From NCBI RefSeq assembly GCF_030867145.1, contig NC_134419.1:4491501-4555500 (forward strand): a stretch of DNA of 64,000 nucleotides, read 5' to 3'. Shown here piece by piece: positions 45,002-56,654 of the stretch. The position numbers and the translations under genes are program-made. Origin of the DNA: Opisthocomus hoazin (lineage: Eukaryota > Chordata > Aves > Opisthocomiformes > Opisthocomidae). The first letter of the stretch is position 1. Every line of letters starts with the position of its first letter. The notes beneath the pieces were generated by a model. It did not search any database. It had not been told where the DNA came from and worked only from the letters and a program-made list of their open reading frames with translations.

Positions 45002-48000
45002 ATGCTGCGCTTCCTTTGGGAAAGCATCTCCCTCCAGATGCTCCTCGTCTTCCTCGTCATCTTCCTGTTCGTCGCAAACTACATGAAGCACAGGAAGACG
45101 AAGAACTTCCCCCCCAGCCCCTTCGCCCTCCCCTTTGTGGGGCACATCTACCTGCTGAACTTCCACAATCCCCAGATCACAGTGCAGAAGGTACAGGGGT
45201 GGTGGGCACCGCACGGAAGGGGACGGAGGGCATTGCGGCTACGCAACCTTTGCAGTGCGGGGAGGGGGCTAACCCAAACCCCACAGCCCGTGAGGACTCA
45301 GAGGGGCTCACCGTGGCGTGGGCAGGAGGTTTGCCCTCGGTTGCCAGCAATGTGGATGAAGTTTGCCTGGGTACAAGGACGGGGACAGGTGTGGAGCAGT
45401 CCCTCGGGCAAAGGGCATGGCGTGATGCCACGGGTGCAGTCACGGCTGTAGGAGCCCCGTAGGTCTGACCAGGGACTGGAATGGTGTTTGGGAACGGAGT
45501 GTAACAAAAGGTGGAAAAACACAGGACTGAAAAATCCAACCTGAAGAATTTCACTTGATTCATGGCCAACTAACACCAGCTCCCCGTCACCGATTCAGTA
45601 AAAGAGGAAAGAAAAAAAACAAACAGACCCTTGTGCAAACACCCCGTCTCCCCTCCTGCTCTCAGCTTCCCTTTTTTTCACCCATGTCCCCTGCCAGGGC
45701 TGTCCCTGTCCCCACAGACACATTCATCGCAAATTAAACCCCTCTTCTTTATGCCCCTCCCCCCAGCTTACTGAAAAATATGGGGACATCTTCAGCTTCC
45801 AGATGGGCAGCTTATTGTTTGTGCTCGTAAACGGGCTGCGGATGGCTAAGGAAGTTCTTGTCAACCAAGGGGAAAACTTCATGGATCGCCCTGAAATTCC
45901 CACTGACATCTTCAGCAATAAGGGTGAGTTACCCCTCGGGACACGTGTCTCAGCTGTGAGGTCAAAGCATTGGCCCCGCAGAGGTCTGAGACGGCTGGGG
46001 GTAAGGCAGAGCCCTGGAGCTTTTTCCCCTCAGTGGACGGATCTGCCTTGGCTCATGGTGGCATGTTTCTGCCAGGACTGGTCTCCTCCAACGGGCATGT
46101 GTGGAAGCAGCAGAGGAGGTTCACCTTGACCACCCTCCGAAACTTCGGCTTGGGGAAGAGGGGCCTGGAGGAGCGCATCCAGGAGGAGTGCCGATGCCTC
46201 GTGGATGCATTTGGGGATGAGCAGGGTGAGTGCCATGGCCCTCTCTTTCCAAAGTAAACAAACTTCTCCACAACCTGATTGAACCGGGATCGAGGGTAGG
46301 ATGTTTCCTCCATGCTGGGTCTGCCCAGCCAAGCTCGGCCACCTCATGACAGGTGCGAGGCGTCCCGGGAGAGTCATGATGCAGGAGGTGCCCATCAGAG
46401 GTCATTCATTTCACTTCTATTTGTTGAGTATTTTACCTCTGACAACTGTGTTTTCGTCTCCTTTTCTGTGAAGGCCGATAGACAATTGATCATTCCTTTC
46501 TCCTTCTCCAGGGAATCCTTTCAACCCTCAGTTCAAAGTCACTAATGCTGTTTCAAACATCATCTGCTCCGTGACTTTTGGCAATCGGTTTGACTACCAC
46601 GATGAGGACTTCCAAAAACTGCTGCAGCTGATGGACGAGATGGTTGGCCTCACTGGGACCATCATGAGCCAGGTACAGCCCTCTTGCCACCACCATGGAC
46701 AGCATGCAGTTCTGCAGTGCCACAGTGTCTCCTCTGGAGTCAGTCTCGAAACTCGTAGCATTTTCGTCAACAAACTTTGTTGGCATTCCCCACTCCTTTG
46801 CACAGGGCAGACTCACCTGCAGTTTCTTTCTGCCTTATTTGCAAGCTGTGCAAAGCTCACGCTGCTCTCTCTCACCCAACATCACCTTTCCTGCCCATTG
46901 ACTACCAACTCGCCTGCTGTAACACCGGGTAAAAGCACGAGTCACTCCGTAACAGCAATACCAATCCCTTGCAATGCTCTTCTGGAGCTCAGCTATTTCC
47001 ATCAACTCCAGAGATTTATTAAGCTTGGCATTGCAGACTCTTCAAGTTTTGACAACAGAAGGGGGTTTTTCAGTCCTTTACTCAATGTGCCTTTCCCCTT
47101 TGGTGTCCAAAGCTGAACAACTCTTTCCCGTCTATAATGAAGTTCCTCCCTGGATCCCACCACACCATTTTTAAAAACTTGAGGTTGTTGAAAAGTTTTG
47201 TGAAAGAGAAAATCGACAAACACAAGGAGGACTGGAACCCCTCAGAGAGCCGGGACATCATTGACAGCTACTTGCAGGAGATGGCCAAGGTCAGTAAGGA
47301 GGAGCAAACCCTTCTGCAGCGGGGCTTAGAAATCAGGAGGGATGGGAAACAAGCTCAAATTCTCCATCTGAGCTGCCTCTATGGCCATTTATGACCTCAG
47401 CATGGACATCAGGTTCAGGGGACTAAGCAAGAGGGTGGAGGTGCAGGGGGCCAGCAGCTTTTTCCAAAATCCTTAGGGCTGTCTTGAACTAAGCAAAGGC
47501 AACCCTCCCTGTTCATGCTGCACTAACGCACCTTTTTGTGAAGGACAACGGGAGTGGAGCCTTCCAGGAGGAAAACATCATGTCGTGCGTACTCGACCTG
47601 CTGTTTGCTGGAACCGAGACCACTTCCACAACCATCCGCTGGGCTCTGCTCTTTATGGCCATACATCCAGAAATTCAAGGTACAGTTAGCAAAAGCTCAG
47701 TGCTTGTCCTTGCTTTTAGCCCTCGCACATTTCTGAGATGCACTATTTTTTTTGCTTTGAGAGAAAAATTGTGTATCTCCCTTCAATCAAAAGAAAGAGG
47801 TGCGAACGCTGGCAGGTGCCCCACGTTGGTCCTTGGTGCATCCTCACAGTAACCACCCCATGTTGTTCTAAGGGATTTTTCTTGGAATTGGCTGATCCCT
47901 GCTCTTTCTCACCAGCCCACGTGCAAGCCGAGATCGATGCGGTCATCGGGCAGGTGAGGCAGCCAGCCCTGGAGGACAGGAGCAACATGCCCTACACCAA

Positions 48001-49647
48001 CGCCGTCATCCACGAAGTGCAGAGGAAAGGCAACATCATCCCTTTCAATGTGCCAAGAATGTCAACAAAGGACACGGTCTTGGATAGCTTCCACATACCA
48101 AAGGTAAACCCACTCCTGAGCACTGGGACTCTAGCGAGAGCCTCCCAGTTCCCCAGGCACGCTTCTCCAGGCCAGGTCCTTCCTGTGCAGACACGAGGGG
48201 CAGAGCCACAGCGTCTCTGCCCTGTCCAGAGCTCACTCCTCTTCAACGCAGTCTTTTGCCACCCAAACAATGTTCTCCAGCATGTTGAATAGTGCAGAGC
48301 GTTGCAAAGCAAACACCCCCACACACACACCCCCCAGCAAGGCACAGATCCCAACTCACACAGCTTTTACTGGAACTTTGGCCCAAAATTACAGCAGATA
48401 AAAACGATGCCCATGAGGCAAAAAGATTGGCATAAAATCACTGCACCTCTGAACAGGCAAGAAGTAGGAAAAACTGGCCGTGCAGAGGGTGTTGGACAAA
48501 TAATTGCAGCAGAATATTACTATGGATGTTCTTCGTGGAGACTGGAAGATAAAAATCCCCCTCCTGCTGTCTGTGACAGAGAAAGTGCAATTTATTTTTC
48601 TTTTTTTTCATCCTAGGGTACTTTTATTTCTGTAAATCTGACCTCCGTGATGTTTGACAAGGATGAGTGGGAAACACCTGACTCTTTCAACCCCGAGCAT
48701 TTCCTGAAGAACGGCCAGTTCTGGAAGAGGGAGGCTTTTATGCCGTTTTCTATAGGTAAGATATGCTCGATTTTGCGACTTCGGTGCTTAGGTACTGGCA
48801 TGGGGCTTCCAACAGCACAGAGGAAAATTGCGACCAAAGGGGCAGATGTTGGCTGCACCCCAGGCACACTCACGTGGACACCCCAAAGCACTGCAAGCAC
48901 AGTCTGAGCCATTTCTTGTTTCTCTTCACATGCACAGAAGAGACATGCGAATGAATAAATCACCCTAACAACGCCAGAGAACCCAGAAACGCCTTCACTA
49001 AGGCAAGAGCATTGCTCTACGCTCCTGCTCCCACATGGCCAAGGTCACTAGAGGATTCACTGCTCCCACCACAGGGTGCCCCAGCCAACAGCTGCCCCAG
49101 GGAGATTGCTCTGAGCACCCCTGTTTCCCATGCCAGCGTCACACACCTTCTCTGGTAGCTCTCTTTGGTGTGGCTCAAACAAATCATCTCTCCCAGCATG
49201 GGCACGTCCAGACCGTGCGTGCGAGCACAGCTTACCCGAGCAGGGCAGGGCACCACACGCGTGTCCTCACAAGGTCCTGCAATTCGGGGGGCAGCCCACG
49301 CTGTAACACCAATGCTGTTCTTGGGGAGCTCAATTTGGGCTGGAAAACTCATCCTGGGAAGGGGGTCACACAGCTGGACCATGGTCTGAAGGGAAGGCAG
49401 AGGCTTTTTGGCAGCGAGAGCAGCTGGGCAGCCAGCGAAGGCTGAGGATGTCACGGTGGCTCTCTCCGCAGGGAAGCGCGCCTGCCTGGGTGAGTTGCTG
49501 GCCCGCTCCGAGCTCTTCCTCTTCTTCACGTCTCTGCTCCAGAAATTCACCTTCCAGGCACCCCCAGACACCACGCTCAGCCCCCAGGTCAAACTGGGCA
49601 TCACAATGGCCCCGCAGCCCTACAAGATCTGCGCCGTGCCTCGGTAA
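45002..49647 (+). CDS. CYP2J: Cytochrome P450 CYP2J copy 3 of 3 (intact, 490 aa; CYP2J19-like, tentative)
   Basis: Nine exons: 45002-45190, 45767-45923, 46076-46225, 46512-46672, 47113-47289, 47544-47679, 47916-48103, 48617-48755, 49472-49647. The stop is TAA, against TAG in copies 1 and 2. Exon lengths equal those of the other copies and all borders are canonical. Anchor, WKQQRRF, AGTETT, ExxR, FNPEHF and FSIGKRACLG with Cys437 are present. It shares with copy 2, against copy 1, S80L, F83L, the changed 209-217 block, R325H, L365I and V462A. Private changes are T25A, D26N, M33T, N109T, V291M, T389F, F390I, L391S, D418N and S426A. The three adjacent changes at the start of exon 8 come from a small block of altered bases next to the splice acceptor. 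The gene is likely functional. Confidence 0.95.
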
Positions 49648-50087
49648 GGAAGCCTTGGCCACTGTCCTCTGGCAAGGATGCTGAAAACAAGCCCTGGGCA
49701 GCTCCCGTGGGTGGTGGTAACGAACACCCAGCTCCAGGGAGAGGCTGGGCGGTTTCTCTTCAAGCAATTGCAAAATCATTTCCTTTAAAAGTGGACTTTG
49801 CACTCTGTATCACATGAGAAAGACGATCAGCCTGGGATCTGCCAGGGCACTTTTAGGCTTGCGATACGACGCTGTAAATGAGTGAGGGGCTTAGGGTTCT
49901 CCTGGTTTAATAACAGATGGCCATGCTTCAGCGTGGCAGGAGAATGAGCAACATCAGTGTTCAGGCCGTGGACGATGAGCAGTACCAGCTCTGCTTTAGA
50001 ATATTAATTGCCAACATTTTTTAATTTTGCTATCCTTGATGCGTAATGCATTAAAAGTCACTCTATAATGTCTCCTTCTCATGCATC

Positions 50088-50093
50088 AATAAA
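50088..50093 (+). terminator. Putative polyadenylation signal, CYP2J copy 3
   Basis: AATAAA lies 441 bases after the stop, conserved in all three units. Confidence 0.5.
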
Positions 50094-50466
50094 TCCTTAC
50101 CAACAAGTTTTTGTCTTGAAGCATTCTGCAAAGTGAAGCCCAACACAGCCAATTGCCAGCACTGGAAATTGGCCTCCAGCTGCGGCATCACCCTCCAGTA
50201 GCAGCAAGGCTGGCAGGCACAGCCTACCAAACTGATGAAAATAAATGACCCTGACAGCACAGGTAAACTAGCAACGAAACTACCAGGTCCTGGCCTGCCA
50301 CAGCAATGAAGAGTGTAACACCCCCACGGAGCACGGGGAGTGCTCTCCACTGACAGATCTCTCCCTAAAACATCTGTACCTGTAGCTACCGAAGTCGTGG
50401 GTCCCACCTCTCAGAATATGACAAATCCTCCCTGTTTACCTGCCCAGCACCACCAAGGGGCTGGCA

Positions 50467-53200
50467 TGCTGTAGGAACAGAGGGTTGAGCTCCAGCAACA
50501 CAGAACGCATGGCTAAGCCTGCTGCTTTCAGTCTCATGAATAAATGGATCCCTTATAAAATACTAGCAACAAATTATTATTATTTCAAACCACCACATGA
50601 AAGATGAAACAGTTCCAGGATTGACAACTGATGGTTAACACCAGCAGATACATCGACGCAGCAGCAGTGGCACCCTGAGACCTCAGCGAGGCCCCCCAGG
50701 CGCGGTAAGCTGCAGCTCCAGGGAGTGGGAGCAGGACCAGGGCTGCTGGGCAGGCAGGCACGGCACAACACCGCGCCGATAACACACCTCCAGCTCCTGC
50801 TCACCTGCGGAGGAAGCAAGGAAAAAGCAACCTTTTGCTGTTCATTTTCAGTTTCTCCTGGAGTACTTTTTGCATGTTCCTAGAGGAAGCAAATTTTTTC
50901 CCAGTGTCCCTTCTGAGAATTAAGTTGTCTCCTGAAGGAACTAAAAGCATCATCTTTCATGCAGGCATTAATGCCCAGGTGAATTTTAAATCCCTCAATT
51001 TTAACCTGTACTTTTCTCTCCTCTGAGCACATGGAAGGCTCGGATGGCCCTGCAAACTGACCCACACAAGGGCAGAAAGACCCTGTGGCCCCGCAGCTGC
51101 ACACGGGGGCCAAGCACAGCCATACAATGTAAAGCAAAATTTATAGCAGCTGAACACGGCTTCTGGAAAGGCTCCTTCAAGCACAGGGTGGTGGAGAGGC
51201 TCTGTCCTCTCCTCTGATTTTCTGTGCCACACACAGGCGGGTGGAAACATGAGGCTGGGCTAAGATGCTGTTTCTGGCACTTGGGGCTCCCGTTTCGCAG
51301 ATCCGTAAGGTGGAGATGTGAGAACACATGGTGGGAGCCCAGCCAACCTATTTACAACATGCAGATGCGACCAGGTTCTCGCTAAAAGTGGGATGAGACA
51401 TCCCCAACCCCAGCTCACCCTCTCTTCTCTCCCCATGCTAGCTGCCCTCTCGACCTGCTCCTGGCAAGGTGCTCCCACACCTTCCCTCCGCGGCAGAAAC
51501 AAGGAAGCTCATTTGACTTTCTAGGCTTTATGTTCTTTCTTTTCCTTCCTCGGGAGAAGCAGAAGGGGAAGGCTGGAAGAGGGCTGCATGCCTGGAATTG
51601 ACTGGAAACAGGAGAGGAGAGCAGTGGAGAGTTTCTCTTGTGTGCAGCATTACTCCCAAAGCCCTTCCAGTTTGCAGGTGTCACCTGACTTTTTTTTTTT
51701 CCAATCCCTAGGCTCAGAGTCCCATTTCCTTTCCCAGGCTGCTGCTATATCCAAAAGCTTCCTCCCACTCCTCCCTGGGTCTCCGCTGGGTTAGTTGTTC
51801 TCCAAGCAGAGCACATTTCACAGGACCCTTTCGCACAAGGGCTCCTCCGATCTTTTATCCCCTCCACCGAAACCATCTCCCACGCATGGCTGACCTCTCC
51901 TCCTCCCTCTCTTTGTGCTCGGGGCTGTAGTCCTGAACCCCTCTCCCAGGGACACTCCTCGCCCGGGCATGCAAACCTTCTGCTGCAGTGCTCGGCTCTC
52001 CAGCAGCTACCAGAAAAGCCGTGAGCAGACAGGGTCGCAGACCCAGGCTCCGCACAGGCAGCCTGCATTTGAACTTCGCTTCTCACGCCCAAGTGCTTGG
52101 AAACCGAGCCCCCTGTTGCACACCCCAGCCCTCGCTCACTGCTCCTGCGCTCAGGAAGGCAGCGGTGGCTGCCGCAGCGTCCTGTGACAGATCACGCATG
52201 AGCTGAAGACATCCTGCAGCTCGGCTCGGGCTTCCTGCACAGCCGAGGGCCTCTTCCCTTCCCTCCTCCCTCCGAAGCACACCTGCAGGGTTTTTTTCTT
52301 CAGTGTCTCTTTTGCCTCCAAGCCTCAGAAAGAAGGAAAAACAGCTCTGCCCTATCTGGCCATTCACTCCACGGTCACTGGAACGCTTCTGCCAGCGCAG
52401 AGGCCCCTCCACGGGGCATCTTCACAGGGCTCGCAGCCCAAGGCAATAGAAATTGTCACTTACCAACACCAGGACAGTCAGGTCGCATTTTACCCTTCAG
52501 AGAAAGGACAAGCCTGTAGTAAAAACCAGGTCTGAAACGGGGCCCCTGAAGGAAGTTTGTGAGGCCTTCTCCCTGCCGATCTTGGCTCCGGAGGGCGGAA
52601 CGGCTGCCTGCTCTCACCCCCAGGCTCCCTTCTGGGCTGAGGTTAGTGCTCAGGGAACAGGCGGCTGTCAACAAGCCCAAGAACCAGGCACAGGAGTCAC
52701 CTGCAAAGCAGACTGAAGAGGGCAGTTTCCCTTTCCAAATAACAAGCAGCACGGTGATGCAGAAGCGTGTACCTGTGCTCTGTGTCCTCTCAGGCAGGGC
52801 TGAGCAGAGGAGGCAGAGGTCCTGACTCACCTCAGTAGCAATAAGCAATCACTGCAGTCACTCGACAGCCAGTTTGCGGCGGGTTTTATTGCTCTCGCTC
52901 CACAGCGTCACTCGCCCAGCTCTCAGATGACTGTCAGCAGACTGAGTAGAGGCAACCAGCTTTGGGTGGGAGCAGAACCGTAAGCAGGAATGAACTGAAA
53001 AGAGGAGGGGAAGGCAGCACAACTCTGATTTGTTGCTACAGCACAACATACGTGCACTCCTGGTACCTACCCGTTACGTATCCTGTAACAGGACACTTTA
53101 GGTGGTGTGATTATGCCAACGTGCAGACCCACATGTTGCCCAGGAACATGGATGCTTACAGCAGCTAGACACCATTAAATACATTGCTTGGAATAAAGAC
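50467..53200. other. Unique intergenic DNA between unit 3 and HOOK1
   Basis: About 2.7 kb, GC-moderate, with no recognised exon or transposon. Open frames up to 130 codons overlap on both strands without domain or splice support. AATAAA motifs occur on the minus strand at about 52,885-52,890 and on the plus strand at 53,192-53,197. The first could mark a distal HOOK1 3' end, but this is unproven. Confidence 0.4.
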
Positions 53201-56200
53201 ACCAAACAACTTGTTTTAAAAATCTTTATGTGAATATAAAAGAAATCTTTCCAAAGAAAATTAAAACCAGAAGTTTAAAAATTAGTGCAACTTCTCAAGT
53301 TCTATGCAACACAGTGTTTACATTTGTCTTAAACAGAAGTAGACACTGATACACTGAAAACCTTAACTCCAGCTTGACTACTGGAGGGATGGGAAAAAAG
53401 CAAAAGAGTTAAGAAAATTACTTTACTAGACATCACCAACTCTTAAACAATTGTTTTCATTTTCTAATTCCTAAACTACTTACAGCTACTTAAATAAAAC
53501 ATCAGTATTGCTTATATTACTTATTTCCAAGTGTATATTATAGAAAATAGAATACCCATATATATATTTAATGAAAAAAATCAGTAAGGTGAAAATTTAC
53601 TTTCAGTGAATATTTCTTAATCCACCATAATGTAGTTGTTACAAAATAATCTTCTCAAAACTGCTGCCTGATCCACCTTGAGTAAAAGAGCCTACTAGTC
53701 CAAAATTTGTATTATTGCTACAAAACACTTCCTTAGTGGTTATTCTTAAATCTTATACAAAAAATATTAACAAATGATATGTCAATCAGAACATATTTTT
53801 GTTTCTTTGGATCTCTATTACCCGTTATACTGGAAACTGGCTCAAGTAACCAATAATACTGATTAAATTCAGCAACATTCAATGATTTCATGACAATTTG
53901 AATCTGTTCCTAACTGTGCGGTCTGGGCATGATACGAATTCATCTTGCGGCAGCAAGAAGTAGCCTCTTTCCTTGTCTTGCCTCAGCAGTGGCATTGCAT
54001 CAAAGAACGTTGTATTGACATTGTTCTGCTGCTACGCGTTGCATACTACTCAGCTGTAACAGCAACGCTAATAGTAGCTGTTTTTATTTGACATGGATGA
54101 AGTTAACGTTAAAGTGATACTTATTCCAATGATCCTTTCCTGCACAGCCAGAGAAGCTGAAGTGAACACAACACCATGGCTTATCATCAAACATTTATTT
54201 CTACAGATTGGTTCCTCACTCATAGGACACAGCCCAAGTTTCACGAGTTATAAAAGTCACTCTTAAACAGGTTCTTAATCCCAAAGAAACACTTAAGCTA
54301 TAATCGCAGGCTTAACTTGAATAGTTTGGAAGAGTCCCAAATAGGTAAAATTCTATTTAATACCTGAAAACCTGATGCATTTTTGGCAACTCCAAACAGA
54401 GTATTGGAGGCAACCTTGCCCTGAAAGAGGCTGATCCCCGTCTATAGTTCCGTGTTTATATTCTTCCACTGCTACTCAGTAGGCAAGCTTCCAATTACAT
54501 GACAGGAAGGTTCTTGGTCATTTTTGGTCCCAGGGTCTGCAGTTTTGAGAAGTGTACATCAAAGACATTTGCTCCAAGTTTTTCACTACTCAGCACCTGA
54601 TATAACTACTGACACAGCTCTACTACTGTGAGAAGTACAATGAATGCACCTAGCCTACTAACTAGATGAGTACTGAAAGACGTCCATGAAGGTTTCCATG
54701 CTGTAAAGGACAAGGGTTGAGACCCATTCAACACCACCAGTGACAGTTTCACATTTCACTAGAACACACCAAAGTAACCAGGCTTTAGAAATGTAAGCAT
54801 CTTGCTAACACTGAGTCTCCTGTTCCTCTGCTCACCACCATCTCCCACACCACAAGCAGATCAAACAAGCAACTGCATCTTAAAAATACAAACCCCACTA
54901 ATACCACTGCAGCAATAAGAGACCTCAAAACCCAAGAGGTAGTCCAAAGAAGCACAGAGTCCTGAAGAACACAACCTGACAGACAAAACTCTCCAAGGGC
55001 AGTGTGTCTGGCATATTCTCTGCTCACACCGCACTGAGCAAGAGACTGGCTTTTAAACAATGCCTTGTGTAGACACAAGTTTTGAAAGAGGAAAATTCCA
55101 TCGAATGCCTAAATGTATAGCACTGTAAAACTATCACTACAACTCAGAAGCAACGAAATTAATACTAAAAATGAGTACTTCCCTTTTCTCTAGCATTGCA
55201 TGCAATGCTCAGTAAAGGATTTAAGATGGGGGGGAGGGAAGAAATCAAAGAGCAAGCCATACTGAGAGGCATGCAAAAAGGAAAACTACTCAAATTCCAC
55301 AATTCAAAACAAATTCTGCAAAGCTGAACCCTGCTCTCAAATCAAAGATGGCCTTAATGGTGCAGACACACATATGCTTTCATTCACACATATGGCCGAG
55401 TCTTACATTAGATCACCCACTGGTACAGCATGCTCAAATACTTAGTTTAAGTGTATTCACTTTATTTTAGAGGGCTGCTGCAATTTTGTTTTATTTAACT
55501 ATGGGTACAATTAATTTGTTCTAGATAGTTTGCAAAGAAGAATGGACAATAACAAGTTTTCTAAAAATACAGTTCAGAAAAGACATTTGTTAAATAAAGT
55601 GACACAAATTCTGTGAAAGATAGCAACCTCCCACACAAATATCATATTAATCCCCATTTCATTTTCTTCGATCTAGATACTGCAGAACTATGACAGTTTA
55701 TGCACTTTTCTCCCTGCCAACAACCTTTGCTGCCATCTTTCATTCATCTGCCTAGCACAGTTAGTTCAGAATAACTGAAGTGAAACTACATTTTAAAAAA
55801 GATGAAAATTAATTTCTATGCACAGAGTCGTATAAATAGCTGGAAAAAAAAGGGGGTTCCTTCCCACCTCACCTCCTTTCTGCAACTAAATGAAGTGTAC
55901 CAATACACCAGACTTAAAACATAGCCCAGACTTTTGAATCATTGTAATAGCTTTTTACTTACACAGGAAAACACAGCTTATTTGGCTTTAGTGAATTCAA
56001 CATCTTAAAGACAGGTCTTCCTTAATGCATATATGCGCAAACTTAAATTTTCTTTTTTTTTAAATAAATTAATTCTGCTCCTCACTTGAGACGACACAAC
56101 AAATCCCATCTTCTGTTACTTAAGAAATCAACTGGTACTACATCTTTTTTTCTTTTTCTATAAATACAAATAATTTCTTGCTTTTAAAATTGTACTTTTT

Positions 56201-56654
56201 ATTCTATAAAAAGCATTTTTTAAAACATAGTACCAATTTTTTTAATTTAAACAGACCAGTAAAAATGCCCAATATTGCCAGTTTCCTGAAGTACATTTTT
56301 GCATAACATTGTCTCATTATGAAAGTCAACCTTATAGCCCAAACTCATTAAATAAAGTTTTAAATATATAATGCCAATTTTTATATTTACAATATATTCT
56401 GAAGGCATATATAAATCTTTTAAATTGTGCTTGTAAATACATACTGCAGTTCTTAAATCTACTTCTACTTGGAAAACTATGTGCTACCTTCTGGACACAC
56501 TAGTGACCAACTTAATCACTTCTTGATAGGTTCTGATGTTGAATTTGCAGTTGCCCACCATTCTAACCTCCTCTTTCATCAAGTAATTACAGTGGAAGCT
56601 ATAAAACATTTAAGGACACTTTAGCATATCAGTTTTCCTCATGGTCCTTGTAGT
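53200..56654 (-). other. HOOK1: Probable 3'UTR of HOOK1
   Basis: About 3.4 kb of strongly AT-rich DNA directly follows the HOOK1 stop codon on the minus strand. It contains no exon signals and no transposon that I recognise. Composition changes sharply near 53.2 kb, where GC-richer intergenic DNA begins. I infer a long 3'UTR. The true cleavage site is not fixed by the sequence, since several minus-strand AATAAA or ATTAAA motifs occur. Confidence 0.5.

Larger units (their letters stand above)
44311..50466 (+). repeat. Segmental duplication unit 3 (CYP2J copy 3)
   Basis: The third direct unit. Its left junction is CTTAGCACG (HOOK1) followed by TGTACTGAAAC (CYP2J flank) at about 44,304-44,321. 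It ends at GGCTGGCA (50,466), after which the sequence is unique. This is probably the ancestral right flank of the single-copy locus. Confidence 0.92.

Noticed and set aside
22763-50466. CRISPR-like or satellite array
   Set aside because: The direct repeats are 6-kb gene-containing duplications with unequal spacers, not short regular repeats. The genome is vertebrate.
53192-53197. Plus-strand AATAAA as the end of a plus-strand gene
   Set aside because: No plus-strand exon lies nearby; CYP2J copy 3 ends 3.5 kb earlier with its own conserved signals.
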